Shown in pieces: positions 57,161 through 64,000 of a stretch of DNA of 64,000 nucleotides (position 1 is the first letter of the stretch; each line of letters opens with the position of its first letter). The translations under genes were made by a program, and so were the position numbers. The stretch comes from a virus. The notes under the pieces are model-generated. The model saw nothing but the letters and a program-made list of their open reading frames with translations. It was not told the DNA's origin and made no database searches. Location of the stretch: IMG/VR virus record IMGVR_UViG_3300025886_001957, positions 1-64,000 of that record; one strand, written 5' to 3'.

Positions 57161-58348
57161 TTAATTTTGTAATATCGAAACAGAACAACCTGCTGTATTT
57201 GTACAACTTCCAGTAAGACTGTATGTTTGAGCAGTACTACTATTCTGTTCAGTAGTTACACTATATGCGCCACCCCCATTGGTTACATTAATTTCCATAT
57301 TATGTGCGCCGTTGCCGTGTTGCAATGCATCAACTGTATGCCCGTCTCCTGTTACTAGTACATCGGCAAATAAACTGTTAGAACTCTTCTGTGTTAACTC
57401 AATGTTATTATTGTCGCCGGTTACTTCAATAAATCCCTGGTGCTGTCCATTTTTACGTTGTTCATGTAATATATCATTATTATCACCTGTAACAATGTTT
57501 GCCAAATGTTTTGAACCACTACAGCAACTAGTTTTTTGATCTGTTTGAGTATGTTTATAAACATTATTATCACCTGTAACTGTTACGTATGCTTCGTGAT
57601 CGCCGCCTTCGATTGTATCAACTGTGCCGCTGCCGTATTTTCCTTGCCAACTTATTACACTGTTATTACCTCCAATAACAACTCCACGTAGAAAATTACT
57701 TTCGCCGTCACCGCCCTGATATACATCAATAGTATTATCATCTCCGATTAGCATACCTTCAAATTGTTCGTATTGTGAACCATTTTGTGTAACTGTAAGA
57801 GTATTACGATCGCCAGTAATAGGTGTGCTGTCTATGCCACTAGTACTATGATTATTACCATCTTGATCAATTGTAATAGTGTTATCATCGCCGTTAACTT
57901 CTACATATGCTTCGTTATCATCTCCGTCTTGTGAAACTGTAATAGTTTGATCATAGTCGCCGCCATTGCCTAGCTCGGCATATACTGTATTGTCATCGCC
58001 GGTTTGTGTTAAAATAATCTTTGCATTATTACCGTGACTATCTGCCACAGCAATATTTCTATCACCAGTTTGACTAATTGTTTGCTGTCCATTCCCGGCA
58101 CTTTGATATAATCCTATACTATTATTATCACCTGTTTGTGTGTAAGAATTATCTTGATTATTTCCATGTAGTGTAGCTTTAGCTGTGCTACTATGAAGAT
58201 GACTTATAGTATTATCTTGGCCATCTTGATCTATAGTCAAGTTGGTATTATTTCCAACTTGCTTAATATAGATATCATTTGCATAACTACCACTCGCGTT
58301 GAATAATAGTAATACTATTGCCAGTGGTTGTACCCAACCTATAATCAT
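57161..58348 (-). CDS. Curlin-repeat secreted protein, 395 aa
   Basis: I chose the ATG at 58348 because a signal peptide follows at once (IIGWVQPLAIVLLLFNASGSYA); an ORF from 58432 would lack one. The mature part is built of many repeats with the curlin signature QxGxxNxxxxxQ: IYIKQVGNNTNLTIDQDGQD, SYTQTGDNNSIGLYQSAGNG, QTISQTGDRN and more, about 15 units up to near residue 360. This matches CsgA/CsgB-type amyloid subunits, but it is much longer than CsgA (151). Two Cys close the C-terminus. Export would use the CsgG pore encoded upstream in the same operon. Confidence 0.88.
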   Translation of the reverse strand: MIIGWVQPLAIVLLLFNASGSYANDIYIKQVGNNTNLTIDQDGQDNTISHLHSSTAKATLHGNNQDNSYTQTGDNNSIGLYQSAGNGQQTISQTGDRNIAVADSHGNNAKIILTQTGDDNTVYAELGNGGDYDQTITVSQDGDDNEAYVEVNGDDNTITIDQDGNNHSTSGIDSTPITGDRNTLTVTQNGSQYEQFEGMLIGDDNTIDVYQGGDGESNFLRGVVIGGNNSVISWQGKYGSGTVDTIEGGDHEAYVTVTGDNNVYKHTQTDQKTSCCSGSKHLANIVTGDNNDILHEQRKNGQHQGFIEVTGDNNNIELTQKSSNSLFADVLVTGDGHTVDALQHGNGAHNMEINVTNGGGAYSVTTEQNSSTAQTYSLTGSCTNTAGCSVSILQN

Positions 58349-59429
58349 AGTATTCAAAGTCTTGTTGCTCCATGTCGATCGTATATCCATAGTTTTGATC
58401 AAGTCGTAATCTAAAATAATTATCGCTTCCATTATCCTCTCGACTAATCTCCCAACTACCTTCCCATTCTTCTAATTGTATTCCTGTTGTTAAATCTATG
58501 CCGGTTTGGTATTGCTTAAAAAATAAAGAATTTTGTATATCTAATTCATTACTAAGTCTAGCCATAAGTGCTGCATTTAGTGCATCAAGCATATCATATA
58601 GTACATCGGCAAAAATGTAATCTGTTTCATCAAGCTGTGTTGACCAAATTCCGTCAATACTGTCTTGAAGTGCATCAGCATCTAACCCATCAAATTCTAG
58701 CATATCGATACCTAAGAAATCATATTGTGCTCTTGCTTTTCTTAGGATTTCAGCTTCTTCGTCTTCGTAAGGAGTGCGCTTTCTTAGAATTAATAACTGT
58801 GTAAGATTTTGTTCTTCTATATCAAGTATAAGAGGTTTTGATGGCGGTTGATTGCTAGTGCTAGTCATAGTTGTTTGAAAAGATTGATTCATAATAACTA
58901 TACCTGCATCAGTCTCAACTTCTATTTCTCCTGTATAACATACTCCTTGATCATTGCAACTCGGTAGTAAGGTTATCATTGATCCTCCAAGTTCGTCAAC
59001 TACCATTGCAAAATCTGTGCCGCGGACATTAATAGTTGCACTTGGCGTTCTTATATTAACATTTTGTCTAAAGTTTTTAGCAATTTGGCCACTAGCATAT
59101 CTAATTCCTCCAAGGCTTGCTTTAATACTTAATTTACCTATTCCGTTAGCTGGGTCGTATACAAATTCATCAATTAATAGTCGACTATGTTCTGTTAAAT
59201 CAACCCTAGTATCATCAATAAAATCAATTTGCATAGTACCTCGTGCTGTTACAGCAGTGTCAAGGCTTTGTACACCAATTCCTTTATCGCCAACTACTAC
59301 GTCATTGCCTCTTTCAAGAACTCCTGACCCTTGTATTTTCCCAATTTGTCCAGCAGAATCAACAGCAGCAAATGCTATCGAGGTTAGACAACCTAAGTTA
59401 ATCAGACTGATTAATATTAACTGAACCAT
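58287..59429 (-). CDS. FecR-domain secreted protein, 380 aa
   Basis: The protein has 380 residues. A signal peptide (1-21, ending AFAA) precedes a FecR-type domain (about 30-165): MQIDFIDDTRVDLTEHSRLL, then RTPSATINVRGTDFAMVVDE, the conserved core. The C-terminal half is helical with an acidic stretch. In bacteria, secreted FecR-domain proteins are often beside CHASE2 cyclases and may assemble at the envelope; this gene lies between two curlin-repeat genes, so it could organise the fibres. It overlaps both neighbours (32 and 62 bases). Confidence 0.85.
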   Translation of the reverse strand: MVQLILISLINLGCLTSIAFAAVDSAGQIGKIQGSGVLERGNDVVVGDKGIGVQSLDTAVTARGTMQIDFIDDTRVDLTEHSRLLIDEFVYDPANGIGKLSIKASLGGIRYASGQIAKNFRQNVNIRTPSATINVRGTDFAMVVDELGGSMITLLPSCNDQGVCYTGEIEVETDAGIVIMNQSFQTTMTSTSNQPPSKPLILDIEEQNLTQLLILRKRTPYEDEEAEILRKARAQYDFLGIDMLEFDGLDADALQDSIDGIWSTQLDETDYIFADVLYDMLDALNAALMARLSNELDIQNSLFFKQYQTGIDLTTGIQLEEWEGSWEISREDNGSDNYFRLRLDQNYGYTIDMEQQDFEYYDYRLGTTTGNSITIIQREW

Positions 59430-60135
59430 CGTCGCCTGTCATTTCTAAATTTACTTTGTTGTCATTTATTCCACTTTGTGTTATGTCAATTAGATTGCCG
59501 CCTCCTGTGATATCTAATGTAACTGCATGTCCTCCGCTGTCTCCATCGCCACTAATGTCTATATCAATTAAGTTTCCACCGGCGTCGGTACTATTACCTG
59601 ATGCTACGTCATTTAGAGTAGTTGAACTAGATGTACTACTATTATCTACAGTAACAGTAACGTCTGCATTAGTCCCGTCTACTTCGGCTTGTATAACATT
59701 TCCATCGCCGTCAATTGTAAATGCTGCTACTAAATTTTGTGCATCATTTGTTTCACCAGCAAAAATATCAAATGTATTATCATCGCCAGTTGTTGTAATG
59801 TTAACAGTCACATTATCACAATTAACACCGTTGGTTGAATCACATTTCATATCAACGTTGTTTGAATCTCCAGTAAATGTCCATGTTCCTGTGTAGGTGC
59901 TACCATCAATAATTGCATCTATTTTATTTGTATCACCAGTTTGTGTAATTGCAAAAGTCATTGAATCGCCAGAGAGCATGGCATCTTTTGTGCTATCGCC
60001 AATTTCATTATTTTGCCCATCTTGTATTATATCTAAATCTAATGTGTCGCCAACTTGTTCGATATAAATTTCATTTGCTAACAAACTTGATCCAAATAAT
60101 ATTAAAGTAGCAATTATTATTATTTTTATTTTCAT
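59398..60135 (-). CDS. Second curlin-repeat secreted protein, 245 aa
   Basis: I chose the ATG at 60135 (AGGTGAGG just upstream) over a GTG at 60144. The signal peptide (KIKIIIIATLILFGSSLLA) is followed by IYIEQVGDTLDLDIIQDGQN, near-identical in form to the first curlin protein. Later repeats are more divergent and Asp/Thr-rich (TFAITQTGDTNKIDAIIDG, NLIDITQSGINDNKVNLEMT). With the longer partner it could be nucleator and subunit. The overlap with FecR suggests one operon. Confidence 0.82.
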   Translation of the reverse strand: MKIKIIIIATLILFGSSLLANEIYIEQVGDTLDLDIIQDGQNNEIGDSTKDAMLSGDSMTFAITQTGDTNKIDAIIDGSTYTGTWTFTGDSNNVDMKCDSTNGVNCDNVTVNITTTGDDNTFDIFAGETNDAQNLVAAFTIDGDGNVIQAEVDGTNADVTVTVDNSSTSSSTTLNDVASGNSTDAGGNLIDIDISGDGDSGGHAVTLDITGGGNLIDITQSGINDNKVNLEMTGDDGSVNINQSD

Positions 60136-60140
60136 TGCCC

Positions 60141-60950
60141 TCACCTAAACTCTTTAAATTTCCAAAGACCCTTTCTTTCGCCCTCGTACACCATTTCAAC
60201 TACTCCGGCCTCAATAGCTGCTCTTACAGCATAATTTACTGGTTCGTTAATTGACCATCCAATTTCGCTTTCAACTGCTTTAGTTCCCATATCAAAAAAC
60301 TTAAAAACATCAGTTCCTGAACGATAGCTAGCAATAGTTTTTTCAGTTGCTACACTAAATAGTACCCTTCCTGTACTAACACTTACTATTCTCATTACTA
60401 CAGTTACATAGTCAATTCTATATTCATCTTGCAACCCTAGTCCTAAGTAACGTGCTCCAACTCCTCCAGTTGAAACATTACTATCATAACCAACAATACC
60501 GCCTTCCAGTAAAAGTCCTGCAAACAACATTGGCTTAAGGGCAGTTGGACCATGTGGTTTTTCTTTTTCATATGTATCTCTTGTGTTTCTTATTAGTTGT
60601 CGTTCTTTAATCAAATGCTCCATGCCAACACGCTCTACAACTTCAAACCAAGTTCCATTTCCGACTTCCTGTAATGCTTTAATTACCCATACTTCGGATC
60701 CTTGTGTAACTGCACTACTAAGATTTGCTATCTTGTCTGCAGGTTTACGCTGACCCGTTTTATCTAAAAAATTATAAACAGCAATAGTCATCTTTTTAGC
60801 ATCAAGTTCAGGCACGGCATCTAGACGTATCTGCTCAGGTGCCGTTTGTATTCTTGCTGGACCTACTGACTTTTTGATATCTTGAGATTTCTGCCATCCA
60901 GTACAACTTGTTAGAATACACACAACCAATATTAATATTATATTTTTCAA
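60141..60950 (-). CDS. csgG: CsgG curli secretion lipoprotein
   Basis: The protein has 269 residues (E. coli CsgG 277). The lipobox is LTSC with Cys16. The body is that of the CsgG pore: ITIAVYNFLDKTGQRKP-like strand start (here MTIAVYNFLDKTGQ), SEVWVIKALQEVGNGTWFEV, GGIVGYDSNVSTGGVGARYL (the constriction-loop region, with Tyr and Asn) and AVRAAIEAGVVEM. It would form a nonameric outer-membrane channel for the curlin proteins. Its stop lies close to the curlin start and its ATG overlaps the csgF stop. Confidence 0.95.
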   Translation of the reverse strand: MKNIILILVVCILTSCTGWQKSQDIKKSVGPARIQTAPEQIRLDAVPELDAKKMTIAVYNFLDKTGQRKPADKIANLSSAVTQGSEVWVIKALQEVGNGTWFEVVERVGMEHLIKERQLIRNTRDTYEKEKPHGPTALKPMLFAGLLLEGGIVGYDSNVSTGGVGARYLGLGLQDEYRIDYVTVVMRIVSVSTGRVLFSVATEKTIASYRSGTDVFKFFDMGTKAVESEIGWSINEPVNYAVRAAIEAGVVEMVYEGERKGLWKFKEFR

Positions 60951-61423
60951 AATGCAAACTCTCCACTGCCCGGAATATTAATTTCAGTATATCCATCATC
61001 GCCATCTACAATAATTGTAATTTCACCAGTATCAGGATTTTTAGCCCAGGTTATTTCAGCACCTTCAATATTGGCACTCCCGCTATCAGGTGGAACACAT
61101 TCAGTGTCGTCAGCCTCGCATGTAGCAAACATAGCATCAACAAGTTGCTTGCTCATTGTAGCATATATTCTACTTTCAAGATTACGCATAAATTTTGTAA
61201 GTATTGAACTATCGCCTTCTCGTTCTAATGCTCTGTTAGCTGCTTCAGCATCTTTACGACGATCTTCTCGTCTATTGTACTGTAGTTGTTCTACGCTTAA
61301 TACATGAGTTGAATATCCATTTCCATAGTGAAATGCTGGGCTTTTAAATCCCCATCCTAGCTCACTTGAATATGTTACTGATCCTATAAAGATTAGTATA
61401 ATAATTAATATTGGTAGCTTCAT
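60947..61423 (-). CDS. csgF: CsgF-like curli assembly factor
   Basis: The protein has 158 residues (E. coli CsgF 138). A signal peptide (1-19) precedes ELGWGFKSPAFHYGNGYSTH, the segment that inserts in the CsgG channel, then a charged helix and FMRNLESRIYATMSKQLVDA, the CsgF helical region. It ends in a beta part with ITIIVDGDDGYTEINIPG. CsgF caps CsgG and attaches the nucleator. It has four-base overlap with csgG. A TAAATA motif ends five bases before its ATG, so a leaderless late message is possible. Confidence 0.9.
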   Translation of the reverse strand: MKLPILIIILIFIGSVTYSSELGWGFKSPAFHYGNGYSTHVLSVEQLQYNRREDRRKDAEAANRALEREGDSSILTKFMRNLESRIYATMSKQLVDAMFATCEADDTECVPPDSGSANIEGAEITWAKNPDTGEITIIVDGDDGYTEINIPGSGEFAF

Positions 61424-61428
61424 GCTAA

Positions 61429-61434
61429 TATTTA
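61429..61434 (-). promoter_or_regulatory. Possible late promoter for the curli operon
   Basis: CTAAATA on the minus strand ends five bases before the csgF ATG at 61423. It matches the late motif except for the third base, with the same leaderless spacing as at 2751 and 53539. Without it, the operon would depend on readthrough from the bilin genes. Confidence 0.35.
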
Positions 61435-61435
61435 G

Positions 61436-62131
61436 CTATAGTTTAGGGAATAATAAGTCTCTACAAAATATTTCTACATCATTCTCAGGTAATCCAAGAC
61501 TTTTCATTACAGCTGGTGTATGAGGATTCATCTGTTGATTTGTACAATAATAGTTGTGCATTTTTTTATTATACTCAACATCTAAGATATCTTGATATGT
61601 TGAATACTTGGTAATTTCTTCTAAATAATACACAGTGTTAGATAAAACAATATCAATAATTTGATCTATTTCTTCTGTAGTACTAACATTACTAGCAGAA
61701 ATCATCCACGGTGTAAATATATTACTTGCCCATTCGGGTAACACTCTTTCCTTAGTTGGTGTATAATCTCTTACACTCTCTTGAAACCCTTGAATCATTG
61801 GATGATCTATGCCGCCGCTAGTTTCGCTAAAATCATGAAATGCACCTGTAATTTTATTTTTACCGGCAATAACGTCGAAGCCATAAATGGGTCCATTGTT
61901 ATCCATGGATGGAAACATACAAACATGCATCATCCATAGACCTTTAGTATCCCTAGCATCAACTACATCAACATGTGCTCGGCGAATGTGTTGATTAACC
62001 CATGTTCTATTAATCCAATTGTTATGATTAAATTGTGCTAATGCTGGTTCATGATATTCAGCAGCATTATCGTTGAGTAGTTTAATAATTTGATTTTGAC
62101 AATCAACAAGTTTATTCCATATAAGGCTCAA
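61436..62131 (-). CDS. Ferredoxin-dependent bilin reductase (PebS/PcyX-like)
   Basis: The protein has 231 residues, the size of cyanophage PebS. The family core is PIYGFDVIAGKNKITGAFHDF at 81-101; Asp86 is the candidate proton donor. RAHVDVVDARDTKGLWMMHV at 51-70 and the C-terminal NKKMHNYYCTNQ also fit. The enzyme reduces biliverdin to a phyco-type bilin using ferredoxin. The upstream heme oxygenase would supply biliverdin, with a 20-base gene overlap. From memory, PcyX-type enzymes of uncultured marine phages have this exact gene pair; which double bonds it reduces cannot be read from sequence. The 7Fe ferredoxin at 13128 is a possible electron donor. Confidence 0.9.
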   Translation of the reverse strand: MSLIWNKLVDCQNQIIKLLNDNAAEYHEPALAQFNHNNWINRTWVNQHIRRAHVDVVDARDTKGLWMMHVCMFPSMDNNGPIYGFDVIAGKNKITGAFHDFSETSGGIDHPMIQGFQESVRDYTPTKERVLPEWASNIFTPWMISASNVSTTEEIDQIIDIVLSNTVYYLEEITKYSTYQDILDVEYNKKMHNYYCTNQQMNPHTPAVMKSLGLPENDVEIFCRDLLFPKL

Positions 62132-62669
62132 TGTCCAACTCCATTAATTCTTGAAATAATTTAGTTGCAGATTCAAATACATAGATTGCTTCAGTAGCCA
62201 TATCATCTGTGGTCTTGCTTCTTATTATTTCTTTTAATGCTGCTTTATCGCCGTCAAACTGATACATTTGTTTTGACCCTGGTACCTTACGTGCTATCAT
62301 TTGCCCTCCGCTTAGGTCTCCCATATGAAGTGTATAGATGTGTGCTGTTAACAATACAGGATCTTGCATAATTTCTTTCATATGCAAAATATATTCATGA
62401 GTGCTAGGTAGTACAACAGGTGATTCGTTGTGATTCCATAATTCGTTAAAATCTTGTTCAATTTTTAAATGACGACTTACTCCAGGAAGATCGTCAAATA
62501 TTCCATGAGAACTTGCAAGTGTTTCTAATAATTTATATTTTTTATGTTGATTCCACAAATATGTAGCATATAACTCAGGATTAATTTTTCCACTCATCAA
62601 TACTTTAACAAATTTTTGTCTTTCTGCATTTCGATGTTGATCATGAGTTAATTCTTTTAATTTACTCAT
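62112..62669 (-). CDS. ho: Heme oxygenase
   Basis: The protein has 185 residues. The proximal heme ligand is His12 in THDQHRNAE and the distal helix has GDLSGGQMIARK at 117-128, both family hallmarks. It opens heme to biliverdin with release of iron and CO. In this operon biliverdin would go to the bilin reductase; gain of iron is the other benefit. It is a little shorter than plastid-type enzymes (about 235). It overlaps the clpS stop by four bases. Confidence 0.95.
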   Translation of the reverse strand: MSKLKELTHDQHRNAERQKFVKVLMSGKINPELYATYLWNQHKKYKLLETLASSHGIFDDLPGVSRHLKIEQDFNELWNHNESPVVLPSTHEYILHMKEIMQDPVLLTAHIYTLHMGDLSGGQMIARKVPGSKQMYQFDGDKAALKEIIRSKTTDDMATEAIYVFESATKLFQELMELDIEPYME

Positions 62670-62977
62670 TCTTCTTCAATCTTTATTCGTAAAGGAAATC
62701 CATTATCTCGACTTAGTGTAGTTGCTTCAACAGATTTTTGTTCAGCAATTTCGTAACTGTATATACCAACTACTCCTGATCCTTTTTCATGAATTTCAAG
62801 TGTTAACGAAAGTGCTGATTCTTCTGAATGTTTAAATAATTCGGTTATTAATGATATTACAAAATCCATTGGAGTTTGCTCATCGTTAAGAAATACTACC
62901 TTATAACGACTTGGCTCGTCAATATTAATTTTAATTTTATCATTTATTTTTATATCTAAGTCAACATCTGTGGTCAT
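62666..62977 (-). CDS. clpS: ClpS N-end rule adaptor
   Basis: The protein has 103 residues. YKVVFLNDEQTPMDFVI holds the Asn-Asp pair that binds the N-degron amino group, and LEIHEKGSGVVGIYSYEIAE holds the third ligand His. The flexible N-terminus needed to engage ClpA is present. It would send N-degron substrates to the phage ClpA-ClpP. A hairpin leader lies before it, and heme oxygenase overlaps it by four bases. Confidence 0.94.
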   Translation of the reverse strand: MTTDVDLDIKINDKIKINIDEPSRYKVVFLNDEQTPMDFVISLITELFKHSEESALSLTLEIHEKGSGVVGIYSYEIAEQKSVEATTLSRDNGFPLRIKIEEE

Positions 62978-62992
62978 TTTTAAATCCTTTTA

Positions 62993-63015
62993 TTAGGGGG
63001 AGTTATTCCCCCTAA
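62993..63015 (-). promoter_or_regulatory. Perfect hairpin in the clpS leader
   Basis: A 9-bp stem (TTAGGGGGA with TCCCCCTAA) encloses a five-base loop. It starts about eight bases after the predicted late start, between the AATAAATA at 63029-63036 and the AAAGGA of clpS. It could also act as an hsp20 terminator, but no T-run follows. Confidence 0.6.
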
Positions 63016-63028
63016 TGTACTTAGTTAA

Positions 63029-63036
63029 TATTTATT
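63029..63036 (-). promoter_or_regulatory. Late-type promoter AATAAATA upstream of clpS
   Basis: AATAAATA overlaps the hsp20 stop codon, 51 bases before the clpS ATG, directly followed by a hairpin. The same layout is found before hsp20. Confidence 0.45.
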
Positions 63037-63475
63037 TAAGTGTGCTGACAGTTGAAATATTAATTTTTTTAGGTTGATCAGCTTCAGGAACTTCTCTAAC
63101 TAAATGAATATTTAACATTCCTAATTCAAGTGTAGCATTTTCAACCTCAACATTATCGGCTAGTGTAAACTCTTTTTTAAAGTTACGACCAGCAATACCT
63201 TGATGTAAATAGTTTATACTGTTGTCATTAATCGTTGTTTTACGACCTTCAATTCTTAAAACATTCTTTTCTTTTAGAATATCTAAATTGTCCATATCAA
63301 ATCCTGCAACAGCTAACGAAATTAAGTATTCATTTTCGTTGAGTTCTATTAAATTATATGGTGGATAATTAGTAGCTGATGTAGTTGTAAAACGTTCCAT
63401 CTGATCAAATAAATTATCAAATCCAACTGAGGTTCTATGAAAATTAGGGAAGTCTATTGTTTGTAATCTTGTCAT
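63032..63475 (-). CDS. hsp20: Small heat-shock protein Hsp20/IbpA-like
   Basis: The protein has 147 residues from the ATG at 63475 (AAGGAG upstream); a longer frame from 63526 would read through the leader hairpin. The alpha-crystallin domain runs from about 36 (YNLIELNENEYLISLAVAGF) to 125, with VLRIEGRK and the GIAGRNFKKEFTLADNV block. The C-terminal IxI-like motif is ISTV. It holds unfolding proteins for DnaK/DnaJ and ClpA. It is located between dnaK and clpS. Confidence 0.93.
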   Translation of the reverse strand: MTRLQTIDFPNFHRTSVGFDNLFDQMERFTTTSATNYPPYNLIELNENEYLISLAVAGFDMDNLDILKEKNVLRIEGRKTTINDNSINYLHQGIAGRNFKKEFTLADNVEVENATLELGMLNIHLVREVPEADQPKKINISTVSTLK

Positions 63476-63503
63476 GTTATTTCTCCTTATATAAGCAAGA
63501 TAT

Positions 63504-63527
63504 AGTGGACCCAATAAGGCGTCCACT
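63504..63527 (-). promoter_or_regulatory. Leader hairpin of hsp20
   Basis: AGTGGAC pairs with GTCCACT and CC with GG around TTATT, leaving one G bulged. A second weak helix, CTTATATAAG, includes the AAG of the ribosome site AAGGAG. The combination resembles a heat-sensing leader, but it is not a ROSE element that I can recognise. Confidence 0.5.
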
Positions 63528-63529
63528 AG

Positions 63530-63537
63530 TATTTATT
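63530..63537 (-). promoter_or_regulatory. Late-type promoter AATAAATA upstream of hsp20
   Basis: AATAAATA abuts the dnaK stop codon, 54 bases before the hsp20 ATG. The expected +1 lies at the first bases of the leader hairpin. Confidence 0.45.
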
Positions 63538-64000
63538 TAAGATTCTTGGGTAAATTCTGCATCTACAATTTCAGCATCATCTTTATTAAGATCGTTTGGT
63601 TCTTCTGGTTTTTCTCGTTCTGCCTTAATTTTGAATACAACTTCCATTGCTGTTAACAGTTCTTTGGTTTTTTCTTGCATATTATCAGTGTCATCAGTTT
63701 TAGCTGATTCTAAACAAGTTGAAGTTGCTTCTTCAATTGCAGTTTTTTCATCTTCGGACAAATCGTCTTTTACTTCGTTATAGTCTTTTTGTAGTTGAGC
63801 AACAGTTGATTCTGTTCTATTTCTTTCATCGACAATTTTTCTGCGCTGCATATCATTTTCAGAATTTTCTTCAGCATCTTTAATCATCTGTTCAATTTCG
63901 CTCTCAGATAGTCCGCCACCAGATTCGATAGTAATATTCTGTTCTTTACCTGTGCCTTGATCCTTTGCACTTACTGAAAGAATTCCGTTAGCATCAATAT
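63537..64000 (-). CDS. dnaK: DnaK/Hsp70 chaperone, C-terminal part (5' end beyond window)
   Basis: About 154 C-terminal residues are visible; the gene continues past the right edge. The beginning [20 protein letters not shown] followed by [17 protein letters not shown] is the end of the DnaK substrate-binding beta domain and the start of the helical lid, which is complete to the acidic Asp/Glu tail ([18 protein letters not shown]). The tail is normal length for bacterial DnaK. It should work with the phage DnaJ at 5741 and Hsp20 next door. Confidence 0.95.
   Translation of the reverse strand, partial: IDANGILSVSAKDQGTGKEQNITIESGGGLSESEIEQMIKDAEENSENDMQRRKIVDERNRTESTVAQLQKDYNEVKDDLSEDEKTAIEEATSTCLESAKTDDTDNMQEKTKELLTAMEVVFKIKAEREKPEEPNDLNKDDAEIVDAEFTQES

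Overview
The window is an internal piece of a large, AT-rich, T4-like marine myovirus genome; both ends cut through genes. The phage call rests on a T4-type replication and repair set (gp44-like clamp loader, ThyX, PhoH, ATP-dependent DNA ligase, DexA-like exonuclease, MazG, dNMP kinase, UV endonuclease), a lysis cassette with nested spanins, large tail-fibre-like proteins, encoded tRNAs, T4-late-type promoters (NATAAATA), and dense packing with TAATG/ATGA overlaps on mostly one strand. No terminase, portal or major capsid gene falls in this part. The protein set resembles marine cyanophages and SAR11 phages. Curli genes, a 7Fe ferredoxin, low G+C and the lack of photosystem genes suggest a Gram-negative heterotroph as host, perhaps an alphaproteobacterium; that is inference.

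Layout. 1-11 kb (minus): virion-associated proteins, ClpA, DnaJ, and a lysis module (holin-like protein, class 3 lipase, o-spanin/i-spanin, GH19 endolysin). 11-18 kb: phoH on the plus strand, then a minus-strand operon with thyX, ferredoxin, clamp loader, GAPDH, exonuclease, MazG and a GroES-like protein. 18-29.5 kb: a DnaE-like fragment and four virion proteins, including 1024-aa and 2142-aa fibre-like proteins, the larger with a cupredoxin domain. 29.5-42.4 kb: IscA-like protein, glycan and methyl-transfer genes, UvdE, a DHOD-like barrel, phosphoesterase, QueD, ClpP, PurS, PRTase and ligase. 42.4-52.6 kb: tRNA-Tyr, tRNA-Trp, a candidate small RNA, three 2OG-Fe(II) oxygenases, a BMP-type substrate-binding protein, tRNA-Leu, dNMP kinase, TilS-like protein, a repeat-bearing GIY-YIG-like protein, SprT-like protein and IF-1. 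52.6-54.05 kb (plus): small membrane proteins.

54-64 kb (minus) is the most unusual part. A CHASE2 adenylate cyclase, a small outer-membrane-type protein, two curlin-repeat proteins, a FecR-domain protein, CsgG and CsgF form a curli-export and signalling block. A ferredoxin-dependent bilin reductase with heme oxygenase follows, then ClpS, Hsp20 and the end of DnaK.

Working together: ClpA, ClpP and ClpS would form a complete phage N-degron protease, backed by DnaK, DnaJ, Hsp20 and a GroES-like cochaperonin. Heme oxygenase, bilin reductase and ferredoxin form a possible heme-to-bilin route. IF-1, a TilS-like enzyme and three tRNAs bear on translation. Two promoter classes are readable: TTGACA-N16/17-TATA(A/G)T-like promoters before early or middle genes, and NATAAATA motifs before structural, chaperone and curli genes, some placed so that the transcript would be leaderless.
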